Shown here piece by piece: positions 9,000 to 21,274 of a DNA stretch of 64,000 nt. Within the stretch, counting starts at the first letter, position 1, and every line of letters starts with the position of its first letter. The stretch is from the NCBI GenBank assembly GCA_023935145.1, contig JALCZK010000215.1, positions 1 to 64,000 of the forward strand, written 5' to 3'. Source of the stretch: Bretschneidera sinensis. Lineage: Eukaryota > Streptophyta > Magnoliopsida > Brassicales > Akaniaceae. The notes under the pieces were generated by a model that saw only the letters and a program-made list of their open reading frames with translations, had not been told where the DNA came from and made no database searches. Position numbers and translations under genes: made by a program.

Positions 9000-9307
9000 C
9001 CCTTTTTACCCCTACTTTTTTCTTGAGCCACTTTAGCAATCAAGCGCGCCTCCGCAGTCAAGCGATCGTTACTACCGACAAGGGACTGGTCATGGGCGAA
9101 AATGTACCGGATTGCCTCGCGCCGTAGCGGGATCGGTTTACCCTATTATGCTCCGCTTTTTCAGGGACAAAATCTTGTGCGTCGAAGGTTTCCTGGTCTT
9201 TTCTCAACCGGAGTTGTCGTTTTCGGAGGTGGGGGACCACTGGGAAGTCCTCGTGTGCGTCGGTCGAAGTCCACCTGCTTATATTCAGAGACCACCCATC
9301 ACCTGAC

Positions 9308-9406
9308 GGGTACCGGATCCCATCAGAACTCCGCAGTTAAGCGTGCTTGGGCGAGAGTAGTACTAGGATGGGTGACCTCCTGGGAAGTCCTCGTGTTGCC
9401 ACCCTC
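9308..9406 (+). pseudogene. 5S rRNA, S allele
   Basis: Unit 23 (9038-9444), T6. Confidence 0.9.
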
Positions 9407-9714
9407 CCCTTTTTACCCCTACTTTTTTCTTGAGCCACTTTAGCAATCAAGCGCGCCTCCGCAGTCAAGCGATCGTTACTACCGACAAGGGACTGGTCAT
9501 GGGCGAAAATGTACCGGATTGCCTCGCGCCGTAGCGGGATCGGTTTACCCTATTATGCTCCGCTTTTTCAGGGACAAAATCTTGTGCGTCGAAGGTTTCC
9601 TGGTCTTTTCTCAACCGGAGTTGTCGTTTTCGGAGGTGGGGGACCACTGGGAAGTCCTCGTGTGCGTCGGTCGAAGTCCACCTGCTTATATTCAGAGACC
9701 ACCCATCACCTGAC

Positions 9715-9813
9715 GGGTACCGGATCCCATCAGAACTCCGCAGTTAAGCGTGCTTGGGCGAGAGTAGTACTAGGATGGGTGACCTCCTGGGAAGTCCTCG
9801 TGTTGCCACCCTC
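9715..9813 (+). pseudogene. 5S rRNA, S allele
   Basis: Unit 24 (9445-9851), T7. Confidence 0.9.
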
Positions 9814-10121
9814 CCCTTTTTACCCCTATTTTTTTCTTGAGCCACTTTAGCAATCAAGCGCGCCTCCGCAGTCAAGCGATCGTTACTACCGACAAGGGAC
9901 TGGTCATGGGCGAAAATGTACCGGATTGCCTCGCGCCGTAGCGGGATCGGTTTACCCTATTATGCTCCGCTTTTTCAGGGACAAAATCTTGTGCGTCGAA
10001 GGTTTCCTGGTCTTTTCTCAACCGGAGTTGTCGTTTTCGGAGGTGGGGGACCACTGGGAAGTCCTCGTGTGCGTCGGTCGAAGTCCACCTGCTTATATTC
10101 AGAGACCACCCATCACCTGAC

Positions 10122-10220
10122 GGGTACCGGATCCCATCAGAACTCCGCAGTTAAGCGTGCTTGGGCGAGAGTAGTACTAGGATGGGTGACCTCCTGGGAA
10201 GTCCTCGTGTTGCCACCCTC
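10122..10220 (+). pseudogene. 5S rRNA, S allele
   Basis: Unit 25 (9852-10258), T6. Confidence 0.9.
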
Positions 10221-10527
10221 CCCTTTTTACCCCTACTTTTTTCTTGAGCCACTTTAGCAATCAAGCGCGCCTCCGCAGTCAAGCGATCGTTACTACCGAC
10301 AAGGGACTGGTCATGGGCGAAAATGTACCGGATTGCCTCGCGCCGTAGCGGGATCGGTTTACCCTATTATGCTCCGCTTTTTCAGGGACAAAATCTTGTG
10401 CGTCGAAGGTTTCCTGGTCTTTTCTCAACCGGAGTTGTCGTTTTCGGAGGTGGGGGACCACTGGGAAGTCCTCGTGTGCGTCGGTCGAAGTCCACCTGCT
10501 TATATTCAGAGACCACCATCACCGGAC

Positions 10528-10647
10528 GGGTGCGATCATACCAGCACTAAAGCACCGGATCCCGTCAGAACTCCGCACATAAGCGTGGTTGGGCGAGAGT
10601 AGTACAAGGATGGGTGACCTCCTGGGAAGTCCTCGTGTTGTACCCCT
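10528..10647 (+). rRNA. 5S rRNA, L1 allele
   Basis: Unit 26 (10259-10686), T7. Confidence 0.9.
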
Positions 10648-10956
10648 CCCCTTTTTACCCCCGTTTTTTTCTTGAGCCACTTTAGCAAACAAGCGTACCT
10701 CCGCAGTCAAGCGATCGTTACTACCGACAAGGGACTGGTCATGGGCGAAAATGTACCGGATTGCCTCGCGCCGTAGCGGGATCGGTTTACCCTATTATGC
10801 TCCGCTTTTTCAGGGACAAAATCTTGTGCGTCGAAGGTTTCCTGGTCTTTTCTCAACCGGAGTTGTCGTTTTCGGAGGTGGGGGACCACTGGGAAGTCCT
10901 CGTGTGCGTCGGTCGAAGTCCACCTGCTTATATTCAGAGACCACCCATCACCTGAC

Positions 10957-11055
10957 GGGTACCGGATCCCATCAGAACTCCGCAGTTAAGCGTGCTTGGG
11001 CGAGAGTAGTACTAGGATGGGTGACCTCCTGGGAAGTCCTCGTGTTGCCACCCTC
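10957..11055 (+). pseudogene. 5S rRNA, S allele
   Basis: Unit 27 (10687-11093), T7. Confidence 0.9.
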
Positions 11056-11362
11056 CCCTTTTTACCCCTATTTTTTTCTTGAGCCACTTTAGCAATCAAG
11101 CGCGCCTCCGCAGTCAAGCGATCGTTACTACCGACAAGGGACTGGTCATGGGCGAAAATGTACCGGATTGCCTCGCGCCGTAGCGGGATCGGTTTACCCT
11201 ATTATGCTCCGCTTTTTCAGGGACAAAATCTTGTGCGTCGAAGGTTTCCTGGTCTTTTCTCAACCGGAGTTGTCGTTTTCGGAGGTGGGGGACCACTGGG
11301 AAGTCCTCGTGTGCGTCGGTCGAAGTCCACCTGCTTATATTCAGAGACCACCATCACCGGAC

Positions 11363-11483
11363 GGGTGCGATCATACCAGCACTAAAGCACCGGATCCCGT
11401 CAGAACTCCGCACATAAGCGTGGTTGGGCGAGAGTAGTACTAGGATGGGTGACCTCCTGGGAAGTCCTCGTGTTGCCACCCTC
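11363..11483 (+). rRNA. 5S rRNA, L2 allele
   Basis: Unit 28 (11094-11521), T7. Confidence 0.9.
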
Positions 11484-11789
11484 CCCTTTTTACCCCTATT
11501 TTTTTCTTGAGCCACTTTAGCAATCAAGCGCGCCTCCGCAGTCAAGCGATCGTTACTACCGACAAGGGACTGGTCATGGGCGAAAATGTACCGGATTGCC
11601 TCGCGCCGTAGCGGGATCGGTTTACCCTATTATGCTCCGCTTTTTCAGGGACAAAATCTTGTGCGTCGAAGGTTTCCTGGTCTTTTCTCAACCGGAGTTG
11701 TCGTTTTCGGAGGTGGGGGACCATGGGAAGTCCTCGTGTGCGTCGGTCGAAGTCCACCTGCTTATATTCAGAGACCACCATCACCGGAC

Positions 11790-11909
11790 GGGTGCGATCA
11801 TACCAGCACTAAAGCACCGGATCCCGTCAGAACTCCGCACATAAGCGTGGTTGGGCGAGAGTAGTACAAGGATGGGTGACCTCCTGGGAAGTCCTCGTGT
11901 TGTACCCCT
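11790..11909 (+). rRNA. 5S rRNA, L1d allele
   Basis: Unit 29 (11522-11948), T7. Confidence 0.9.
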
Positions 11910-12218
11910 CCCCTTTTTACCCCCGTTTTTTTCTTGAGCCACTTTAGCAAACAAGCGTACCTCCGCAGTCAAGCGATCGTTACTACCGACAAGGGACTGG
12001 TCATGGGCGAAAATGTACCGGATTGCCTCGCGCCGTAGCGGGATCGGTTTACCCTATTATGCTCCGCTTTTTCAGGGACAAAATCTTGTGCGTCGAAGGT
12101 TTCCTGGTCTTTTCTCAACCGGAGTTGTCGTTTTCGGAGGTGGGGGACCACTGGGAAGTCCTCGTGTGCGTCGGTCGAAGTCCACCTTCTTATATTCAGA
12201 GACCACTCATCACCTGAC

Positions 12219-12317
12219 GGGTACCGGATCCCATCAGAACTCCGCAGTTAAGCGTGCTTGGGCGAGAGTAGTACTAGGATGGGTGACCTCCTGGGAAGTC
12301 CTCGTGTTGCCACCCTC
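12219..12317 (+). pseudogene. 5S rRNA, S allele (G240T, C259T)
   Basis: Unit 30 (11949-12355), T6. Confidence 0.9.
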
Positions 12318-12625
12318 CCCTTTTTACCCCTACTTTTTTCTTGAGCCACTTTAGCAATCAAGCGCGCCTCCGCAGTCAAGCGATCGTTACTACCGACAAG
12401 GGACTGGTCATGGGCGAAAATGTACCGGATTGCCTCGCGCCGTAGCGGGATCGGTTTACCCTATTATGCTCCGCTTTTTCAGGGACAAAATCTTGTGCGT
12501 CGAAGGTTTCCTGGTCTTTTCTCAACCGGAGTTGTCGTTTTCGGAGGTGGGGGACCACTGGGAAGTCCTCGTGTGCGTCGGTCGAAGTCCACCTGCTTAT
12601 ATTCAGAGACCACCCATCACCTGAC

Positions 12626-12724
12626 GGGTACCGGATCCCATCAGAACTCCGCAGTTAAGCGTGCTTGGGCGAGAGTAGTACTAGGATGGGTGACCTCCTG
12701 GGAAGTCCTCGTGTTGCCACCCTC
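12626..12724 (+). pseudogene. 5S rRNA, S allele
   Basis: Unit 31 (12356-12762), T6. Confidence 0.9.
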
Positions 12725-13032
12725 CCCTTTTTACCCCTACTTTTTTCTTGAGCCACTTTAGCAATCAAGCGCGCCTCCGCAGTCAAGCGATCGTTACTAC
12801 CGACAAGGGACTGGTCATGGGCGAAAATGTACCGGATTGCCTCGCGCCGTAGCGGGATCGGTTTACCCTATTATGCTCCGCTTTTTCAGGGACAAAATCT
12901 TGTGCGTCGAAGGTTTCCTGGTCTTTTCTCAACCGGAGTTGTCGTTTTCGGAGGTGGGGGACCACTGGGAAGTCCTCGTGTGCGTCGGTCGAAGTCCACC
13001 TGCTTATATTCAGAGACCACCCATCACCTGAC

Positions 13033-13131
13033 GGGTACCGGATCCCATCAGAACTCCGCAGTTAAGCGTGCTTGGGCGAGAGTAGTACTAGGATGGGTGA
13101 CCTCCTGGGAAGTCCTCGTGTTGCCACCCTC
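13033..13131 (+). pseudogene. 5S rRNA, S allele
   Basis: Unit 32 (12763-13169), T6. Confidence 0.9.
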
Positions 13132-13437
13132 CCCTTTTTACCCCTACTTTTTTCTTGAGCCACTTTAGCAATCAAGCGCGCCTCCGCAGTCAAGCGATCG
13201 TTACTACCGACAAGGGACTGGTCATGGGCGAAAATGTACCGGATTGCCTCGCGCCGTAGCGGGATCGGTTTACCCTATTATGCTCCGCTTTTTCAGGGAC
13301 AAAATCTTGTGCGTCGAAGGTTTCCTGGTCTTTTCTCAACCGGAGTTGTCGTTTTCGGAGGTGGGGGACCATGGGAAGTCCTCGTGTGCGTCGGTCGAAG
13401 TCCACCTGCTTATATTCAGAGACCACCATCACCGGAC

Positions 13438-13557
13438 GGGTGCGATCATACCAGCACTAAAGCACCGGATCCCGTCAGAACTCCGCACATAAGCGTGGTT
13501 GGGCGAGAGTAGTACAAGGATGGGTGACCTCCTGGGAAGTCCTCGTGTTGTACCCCT
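13438..13557 (+). rRNA. 5S rRNA, L1d allele
   Basis: Unit 33 (13170-13596), T7. Confidence 0.9.
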
Positions 13558-13866
13558 CCCCTTTTTACCCCCGTTTTTTTCTTGAGCCACTTTAGCAAAC
13601 AAGCGTACCTCCGCAGTCAAGCGATCGTTACTACCGACAAGGGACTGGTCATGGGCGAAAATGTACCGGATTGCCTCGCGCCGTAGCGGGATCGGTTTAC
13701 CCTATTATGCTCCGCTTTTTCAGGGACAAAATCTTGTGCGTCGAAGGTTTCCTGGTCTTTTCTCAACCGGAGTTGTCGTTTTCGGAGGTGGGGGACCACT
13801 GGGAAGTCCTCGTGTGCGTCGGTCGAAGTCCACCTTCTTATATTCAGAGACCACCCATCACCTGAC

Positions 13867-13965
13867 GGGTACCGGATCCCATCAGAACTCCGCAGTTAAG
13901 CGTGCTTGGGCGAGAGTAGTACTAGGATGGGTGACCTCCTGGGAAGTCCTCGTGTTGCCACCCTC
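13867..13965 (+). pseudogene. 5S rRNA, S allele (G240T)
   Basis: Unit 34 (13597-14003), T6; lacks C259T. Confidence 0.9.
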
Positions 13966-14273
13966 CCCTTTTTACCCCTACTTTTTTCTTGAGCCACTTT
14001 AGCAATCAAGCGCGCCTCCGCAGTCAAGCGATCGTTACTACCGACAAGGGACTGGTCATGGGCGAAAATGTACCGGATTGCCTCGCGCCGTAGCGGGATC
14101 GGTTTACCCTATTATGCTCCGCTTTTTCAGGGACAAAATCTTGTGCGTCGAAGGTTTCCTGGTCTTTTCTCAACCGGAGTTGTCGTTTTCGGAGGTGGGG
14201 GACCACTGGGAAGTCCTCGTGTGCGTCGGTCGAAGTCCACCTGCTTATATTCAGAGACCACCCATCACCTGAC

Positions 14274-14372
14274 GGGTACCGGATCCCATCAGAACTCCGC
14301 AGTTAAGCGTGCTTGGGCGAGAGTAGTACTAGGATGGGTGACCTCCTGGGAAGTCCTCGTGTTGCCACCCTC
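14274..14372 (+). pseudogene. 5S rRNA, S allele
   Basis: Unit 35 (14004-14410), T6. Confidence 0.9.
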
Positions 14373-14680
14373 CCCTTTTTACCCCTACTTTTTTCTTGAG
14401 CCACTTTAGCAATCAAGCGCGCCTCCGCAGTCAAGCGATCGTTACTACCGACAAGGGACTGGTCATGGGCGAAAATGTACCGGATTGCCTCGCGCCGTAG
14501 CGGGATCGGTTTACCCTATTATGCTCCGCTTTTTCAGGGACAAAATCTTGTGCGTCGAAGGTTTCCTGGTCTTTTCTCAACCGGAGTTGTCGTTTTCGGA
14601 GGTGGGGGACCACTGGGAAGTCCTCGTGTGCGTCGGTCGAAGTCCACCTGCTTATATTCAGAGACCACCCATCACCTGAC

Positions 14681-14779
14681 GGGTACCGGATCCCATCAGA
14701 ACTCCGCAGTTAAGCGTGCTTGGGCGAGAGTAGTACTAGGATGGGTGACCTCCTGGGAAGTCCTCGTGTTGCCACCCTC
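14681..14779 (+). pseudogene. 5S rRNA, S allele
   Basis: Unit 36 (14411-14817), T6. Confidence 0.9.
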
Positions 14780-15087
14780 CCCTTTTTACCCCTACTTTTT
14801 TCTTGAGCCACTTTAGCAATCAAGCGCGCCTCCGCAGTCAAGCGATCGTTACTACCGACAAGGGACTGGTCATGGGCGAAAATGTACCGGATTGCCTCGC
14901 GCCGTAGCGGGATCGGTTTACCCTATTATGCTCCGCTTTTTCAGGGACAAAATCTTGTGCGTCGAAGGTTTCCTGGTCTTTTCTCAACCGGAGTTGTCGT
15001 TTTCGGAGGTGGGGGACCACTGGGAAGTCCTCGTGTGCGTCGGTCGAAGTCCACCTGCTTATATTCAGAGACCACCCATCACCTGAC

Positions 15088-15186
15088 GGGTACCGGATCC
15101 CATCAGAACTCCGCAGTTAAGCGTGCTTGGGCGAGAGTAGTACTAGGATGGGTGACCTCCTGGGAAGTCCTCGTGTTGCCACCCTC
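15088..15186 (+). pseudogene. 5S rRNA, S allele
   Basis: Unit 37 (14818-15224), T6. Confidence 0.9.
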
Positions 15187-15494
15187 CCCTTTTTACCCCT
15201 ACTTTTTTCTTGAGCCACTTTAGCAATCAAGCGCGCCTCCGCAGTCAAGCGATCGTTACTACCGACAAGGGACTGGTCATGGGCGAAAATGTACCGGATT
15301 GCCTCGCGCCGTAGCGGGATCGGTTTACCCTATTATGCTCCGCTTTTTCAGGGACAAAATCTTGTGCGTCGAAGGTTTCCTGGTCTTTTCTCAACCGGAG
15401 TTGTCGTTTTCGGAGGTGGGGGACCACTGGGAAGTCCTCGTGTGCGTCGGTCGAAGTCCACCTGCTTATATTCAGAGACCACCCATCACCTGAC

Positions 15495-15593
15495 GGGTAC
15501 CGGATCCCATCAGAACTCCGCAGTTAAGCGTGCTTGGGCGAGAGTAGTACTAGGATGGGTGACCTCCTGGGAAGTCCTCGTGTTGCCACCCTC
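15495..15593 (+). pseudogene. 5S rRNA, S allele
   Basis: Unit 38 (15225-15631), T6. Confidence 0.9.
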
Positions 15594-15900
15594 CCCTTTT
15601 TACCCCTACTTTTTTCTTGAGCCACTTTAGCAATCAAGCGCGCCTCCGCAGTCAAGCGATCGTTACTACCGACAAGGGACTGGTCATGGGCGAAAATGTA
15701 CCGGATTGCCTCGCGCCGTAGCGGGATCGGTTTACCCTATTATGCTCCGCTTTTTCAGGGACAAAATCTTGTGCGTCGAAGGTTTCCTGGTCTTTTCTCA
15801 ACCGGAGTTGTCGTTTTCGGAGGTGGGGGACCACTGGGAAGTCCTCGTGTGCGTCGGTCGAAGTCCACCTGCTTATATTCAGAGACCACCATCACCGGAC

Positions 15901-16020
15901 GGGTGCGATCATACCAGCACTAAAGCACCGGATCCCGTCAGAACTCCGCACATAAGCGTGGTTGGGCGAGAGTAGTACAAGGATGGGTGACCTCCTGGGA
16001 AGTCCTCGTGTTGTACCCCT
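15901..16020 (+). rRNA. 5S rRNA, L1 allele
   Basis: Unit 39 (15632-16059), T7; last L1 in the window. Confidence 0.9.
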
Positions 16021-16329
16021 CCCCTTTTTACCCCCGTTTTTTTCTTGAGCCACTTTAGCAAACAAGCGTACCTCCGCAGTCAAGCGATCGTTACTACCGA
16101 CAAGGGACTGGTCATGGGCGAAAATGTACCGGATTGCCTCGCGCCGTAGCGGGATCGGTTTACCCTATTATGCTCCGCTTTTTCAGGGACAAAATCTTGT
16201 GCGTCGAAGGTTTCCTGGTCTTTTCTCAACCGGAGTTGTCGTTTTCGGAGGTGGGGGACCACTGGGAAGTCCTCGTGTGCGTCGGTCGAAGTCCACCTGC
16301 TTATATTCAGAGACCACCCATCACCTGAC

Positions 16330-16428
16330 GGGTACCGGATCCCATCAGAACTCCGCAGTTAAGCGTGCTTGGGCGAGAGTAGTACTAGGATGGGTGACCT
16401 CCTGGGAAGTCCTCGTGTTGCCACCCTC
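16330..16428 (+). pseudogene. 5S rRNA, S allele
   Basis: Unit 40 (16060-16466), T7. Confidence 0.9.
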
Positions 16429-16735
16429 CCCTTTTTACCCCTATTTTTTTCTTGAGCCACTTTAGCAATCAAGCGCGCCTCCGCAGTCAAGCGATCGTTA
16501 CTACCGACAAGGGACTGGTCATGGGCGAAAATGTACCGGATTGCCTCGCGCCGTAGCGGGATCGGTTTACCCTATTATGCTCCGCTTTTTCAGGGACAAA
16601 ATCTTGTGCGTCGAAGGTTTCCTGGTCTTTTCTCAACCGGAGTTGTCGTTTTCGGAGGTGGGGGACCACTGGGAAGTCCTCGTGTGCGTCGGTCGAAGTC
16701 CACCTGCTTATATTCAGAGACCACCATCACCGGAC

Positions 16736-16856
16736 GGGTGCGATCATACCAGCACTAAAGCACCGGATCCCGTCAGAACTCCGCACATAAGCGTGGTTGG
16801 GCGAGAGTAGTACTAGGATGGGTGACCTCCTGGGAAGTCCTCGTGTTGCCACCCTC
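16736..16856 (+). rRNA. 5S rRNA, L2 allele
   Basis: Unit 41 (16467-16894), T7. Confidence 0.9.
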
Positions 16857-17162
16857 CCCTTTTTACCCCTATTTTTTTCTTGAGCCACTTTAGCAATCAA
16901 GCGCGCCTCCGCAGTCAAGCGATCGTTACTACCGACAAGGGACTGGTCATGGGCGAAAATGTACCGGATTGCCTCGCGCCGTAGCGGGATCGGTTTACCC
17001 TATTATGCTCCGCTTTTTCAGGGACAAAATCTTGTGCGTCGAAGGTTTCCTGGTCTTTTCTCAACCGGAGTTGTCGTTTTCGGAGGTGGGGGACCATGGG
17101 AAGTCCTCGTGTGCGTCGGTCGAAGTCCACCTGCTTATATTCAGAGACCACCATCACCGGAC

Positions 17163-17282
17163 GGGTGCGATCATACCAGCACTAAAGCACCGGATCCCGT
17201 CAGAACTCCGCACATAAGCGTGGTTGGGCGAGAGTAGTACAAGGATGGGTGACCTCCTGGGAAGTCCTCGTGTTGTACCCCT
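17163..17282 (+). rRNA. 5S rRNA, L1d allele
   Basis: Unit 42 (16895-17321), T7. Confidence 0.9.
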
Positions 17283-17591
17283 CCCCTTTTTACCCCCGTT
17301 TTTTTCTTGAGCCACTTTAGCAAACAAGCGTACCTCCGCAGTCAAGCGATCGTTACTACCGACAAGGGACTGGTCATGGGCGAAAATGTACCGGATTGCC
17401 TCGCGCCGTAGCGGGATCGGTTTACCCTATTATGCTCCGCTTTTTCAGGGACAAAATCTTGTGCGTCGAAGGTTTCCTGGTCTTTTCTCAACCGGAGTTG
17501 TCGTTTTCGGAGGTGGGGGACCACTGGGAAGTCCTCGTGTGCGTCGGTCGAAGTCCACCTTCTTATATTCAGAGACCACTCATCACCTGAC

Positions 17592-17690
17592 GGGTACCGG
17601 ATCCCATCAGAACTCCGCAGTTAAGCGTGCTTGGGCGAGAGTAGTACTAGGATGGGTGACCTCCTGGGAAGTCCTCGTGTTGCCACCCTC
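17592..17690 (+). pseudogene. 5S rRNA, S allele (G240T, C259T)
   Basis: Unit 43 (17322-17728), T6. Confidence 0.9.
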
Positions 17691-17998
17691 CCCTTTTTAC
17701 CCCTACTTTTTTCTTGAGCCACTTTAGCAATCAAGCGCGCCTCCGCAGTCAAGCGATCGTTACTACCGACAAGGGACTGGTCATGGGCGAAAATGTACCG
17801 GATTGCCTCGCGCCGTAGCGGGATCGGTTTACCCTATTATGCTCCGCTTTTTCAGGGACAAAATCTTGTGCGTCGAAGGTTTCCTGGTCTTTTCTCAACC
17901 GGAGTTGTCGTTTTCGGAGGTGGGGGACCACTGGGAAGTCCTCGTGTGCGTCGGTCGAAGTCCACCTGCTTATATTCAGAGACCACCCATCACCTGAC

Positions 17999-18097
17999 GG
18001 GTACCGGATCCCATCAGAACTCCGCAGTTAAGCGTGCTTGGGCGAGAGTAGTACTAGGATGGGTGACCTCCTGGGAAGTCCTCGTGTTGCCACCCTC
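17999..18097 (+). pseudogene. 5S rRNA, S allele
   Basis: Unit 44 (17729-18135), T6. Confidence 0.9.
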
Positions 18098-18405
18098 CCC
18101 TTTTTACCCCTACTTTTTTCTTGAGCCACTTTAGCAATCAAGCGCGCCTCCGCAGTCAAGCGATCGTTACTACCGACAAGGGACTGGTCATGGGCGAAAA
18201 TGTACCGGATTGCCTCGCGCCGTAGCGGGATCGGTTTACCCTATTATGCTCCGCTTTTTCAGGGACAAAATCTTGTGCGTCGAAGGTTTCCTGGTCTTTT
18301 CTCAACCGGAGTTGTCGTTTTCGGAGGTGGGGGACCACTGGGAAGTCCTCGTGTGCGTCGGTCGAAGTCCACCTGCTTATATTCAGAGACCACCCATCAC
18401 CTGAC

Positions 18406-18504
18406 GGGTACCGGATCCCATCAGAACTCCGCAGTTAAGCGTGCTTGGGCGAGAGTAGTACTAGGATGGGTGACCTCCTGGGAAGTCCTCGTGTTGCCAC
18501 CCTC
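18406..18504 (+). pseudogene. 5S rRNA, S allele
   Basis: Unit 45 (18136-18542), T6. Confidence 0.9.
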
Positions 18505-18810
18505 CCCTTTTTACCCCTACTTTTTTCTTGAGCCACTTTAGCAATCAAGCGCGCCTCCGCAGTCAAGCGATCGTTACTACCGACAAGGGACTGGTCATGG
18601 GCGAAAATGTACCGGATTGCCTCGCGCCGTAGCGGGATCGGTTTACCCTATTATGCTCCGCTTTTTCAGGGACAAAATCTTGTGCGTCGAAGGTTTCCTG
18701 GTCTTTTCTCAACCGGAGTTGTCGTTTTCGGAGGTGGGGGACCATGGGAAGTCCTCGTGTGCGTCGGTCGAAGTCCACCTGCTTATATTCAGAGACCACC
18801 ATCACCGGAC

Positions 18811-18930
18811 GGGTGCGATCATACCAGCACTAAAGCACCGGATCCCGTCAGAACTCCGCACATAAGCGTGGTTGGGCGAGAGTAGTACAAGGATGGGTGA
18901 CCTCCTGGGAAGTCCTCGTGTTGTACCCCT
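18811..18930 (+). rRNA. 5S rRNA, L1d allele
   Basis: Unit 46 (18543-18969), T7. Confidence 0.9.
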
Positions 18931-19239
18931 CCCCTTTTTACCCCCGTTTTTTTCTTGAGCCACTTTAGCAAACAAGCGTACCTCCGCAGTCAAGCGATCG
19001 TTACTACCGACAAGGGACTGGTCATGGGCGAAAATGTACCGGATTGCCTCGCGCCGTAGCGGGATCGGTTTACCCTATTATGCTCCGCTTTTTCAGGGAC
19101 AAAATCTTGTGCGTCGAAGGTTTCCTGGTCTTTTCTCAACCGGAGTTGTCGTTTTCGGAGGTGGGGGACCACTGGGAAGTCCTCGTGTGCGTCGGTCGAA
19201 GTCCACCTTCTTATATTCAGAGACCACCCATCACCTGAC

Positions 19240-19338
19240 GGGTACCGGATCCCATCAGAACTCCGCAGTTAAGCGTGCTTGGGCGAGAGTAGTACTAGGA
19301 TGGGTGACCTCCTGGGAAGTCCTCGTGTTGCCACCCTC
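19240..19338 (+). pseudogene. 5S rRNA, S allele (G240T)
   Basis: Unit 47 (18970-19376), T6. Confidence 0.9.
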
Positions 19339-19646
19339 CCCTTTTTACCCCTACTTTTTTCTTGAGCCACTTTAGCAATCAAGCGCGCCTCCGCAGTCAA
19401 GCGATCGTTACTACCGACAAGGGACTGGTCATGGGCGAAAATGTACCGGATTGCCTCGCGCCGTAGCGGGATCGGTTTACCCTATTATGCTCCGCTTTTT
19501 CAGGGACAAAATCTTGTGCGTCGAAGGTTTCCTGGTCTTTTCTCAACCGGAGTTGTCGTTTTCGGAGGTGGGGGACCACTGGGAAGTCCTCGTGTGCGTC
19601 GGTCGAAGTCCACCTGCTTATATTCAGAGACCACCCATCACCTGAC

Positions 19647-19745
19647 GGGTACCGGATCCCATCAGAACTCCGCAGTTAAGCGTGCTTGGGCGAGAGTAGT
19701 ACTAGGATGGGTGACCTCCTGGGAAGTCCTCGTGTTGCCACCCTC
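19647..19745 (+). pseudogene. 5S rRNA, S allele
   Basis: Unit 48 (19377-19783), T6. Confidence 0.9.
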
Positions 19746-20053
19746 CCCTTTTTACCCCTACTTTTTTCTTGAGCCACTTTAGCAATCAAGCGCGCCTCCG
19801 CAGTCAAGCGATCGTTACTACCGACAAGGGACTGGTCATGGGCGAAAATGTACCGGATTGCCTCGCGCCGTAGCGGGATCGGTTTACCCTATTATGCTCC
19901 GCTTTTTCAGGGACAAAATCTTGTGCGTCGAAGGTTTCCTGGTCTTTTCTCAACCGGAGTTGTCGTTTTCGGAGGTGGGGGACCACTGGGAAGTCCTCGT
20001 GTGCGTCGGTCGAAGTCCACCTGCTTATATTCAGAGACCACCCATCACCTGAC

Positions 20054-20152
20054 GGGTACCGGATCCCATCAGAACTCCGCAGTTAAGCGTGCTTGGGCGA
20101 GAGTAGTACTAGGATGGGTGACCTCCTGGGAAGTCCTCGTGTTGCCACCCTC
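20054..20152 (+). pseudogene. 5S rRNA, S allele
   Basis: Unit 49 (19784-20190), T6. Confidence 0.9.
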
Positions 20153-20460
20153 CCCTTTTTACCCCTACTTTTTTCTTGAGCCACTTTAGCAATCAAGCGC
20201 GCCTCCGCAGTCAAGCGATCGTTACTACCGACAAGGGACTGGTCATGGGCGAAAATGTACCGGATTGCCTCGCGCCGTAGCGGGATCGGTTTACCCTATT
20301 ATGCTCCGCTTTTTCAGGGACAAAATCTTGTGCGTCGAAGGTTTCCTGGTCTTTTCTCAACCGGAGTTGTCGTTTTCGGAGGTGGGGGACCACTGGGAAG
20401 TCCTCGTGTGCGTCGGTCGAAGTCCACCTGCTTATATTCAGAGACCACCCATCACCTGAC

Positions 20461-20559
20461 GGGTACCGGATCCCATCAGAACTCCGCAGTTAAGCGTGCT
20501 TGGGCGAGAGTAGTACTAGGATGGGTGACCTCCTGGGAAGTCCTCGTGTTGCCACCCTC
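20461..20559 (+). pseudogene. 5S rRNA, S allele
   Basis: Unit 50 (20191-20597), T6. Confidence 0.9.
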
Positions 20560-20867
20560 CCCTTTTTACCCCTACTTTTTTCTTGAGCCACTTTAGCAAT
20601 CAAGCGCGCCTCCGCAGTCAAGCGATCGTTACTACCGACAAGGGACTGGTCATGGGCGAAAATGTACCGGATTGCCTCGCGCCGTAGCGGGATCGGTTTA
20701 CCCTATTATGCTCCGCTTTTTCAGGGACAAAATCTTGTGCGTCGAAGGTTTCCTGGTCTTTTCTCAACCGGAGTTGTCGTTTTCGGAGGTGGGGGACCAC
20801 TGGGAAGTCCTCGTGTGCGTCGGTCGAAGTCCACCTGCTTATATTCAGAGACCACCCATCACCTGAC

Positions 20868-20966
20868 GGGTACCGGATCCCATCAGAACTCCGCAGTTAA
20901 GCGTGCTTGGGCGAGAGTAGTACTAGGATGGGTGACCTCCTGGGAAGTCCTCGTGTTGCCACCCTC
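20868..20966 (+). pseudogene. 5S rRNA, S allele
   Basis: Unit 51 (20598-21004), T6. Confidence 0.9.
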
Positions 20967-21274
20967 CCCTTTTTACCCCTACTTTTTTCTTGAGCCACTT
21001 TAGCAATCAAGCGCGCCTCCGCAGTCAAGCGATCGTTACTACCGACAAGGGACTGGTCATGGGCGAAAATGTACCGGATTGCCTCGCGCCGTAGCGGGAT
21101 CGGTTTACCCTATTATGCTCCGCTTTTTCAGGGACAAAATCTTGTGCGTCGAAGGTTTCCTGGTCTTTTCTCAACCGGAGTTGTCGTTTTCGGAGGTGGG
21201 GGACCACTGGGAAGTCCTCGTGTGCGTCGGTCGAAGTCCACCTGCTTATATTCAGAGACCACCCATCACCTGAC

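Larger units (their letters stand above)
6941..9037 (+). repeat. L1-S-L2-L1d-S(240T) cassette, copy 1 (2097 bp)
   Basis: Five consecutive units, L1, S(T7), L2, L1d, S with G240T. The same ordered cassette recurs at 10259-12355 and 15632-17728, including C259T in the last unit, so the three copies share ancestry. Confidence 0.85.
10259..15631 (+). repeat. 5373-bp 13-unit segment, copy 1
   Basis: Order: L1, S(T7), L2, L1d, S(240T,259T), S, S, L1d, S(240T), then four S(T6). The identical order follows immediately at 15632-21004. It starts with the 2097-bp cassette. Confidence 0.85.
15632..21004 (+). repeat. 5373-bp 13-unit segment, copy 2
   Basis: Same class and barcode order as 10259-15631, directly adjacent. 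The register breaks after 21004, where an S unit stands in place of L1. Confidence 0.85.

Noticed and set aside
10259..21004. Long exact duplications as pure assembly artefacts
   Set aside because: Not excluded, but ordered rare markers and differing contexts at block edges fit real unequal exchange. Only the 37.5-40.1 kb indel patch looks like error from sequence alone.
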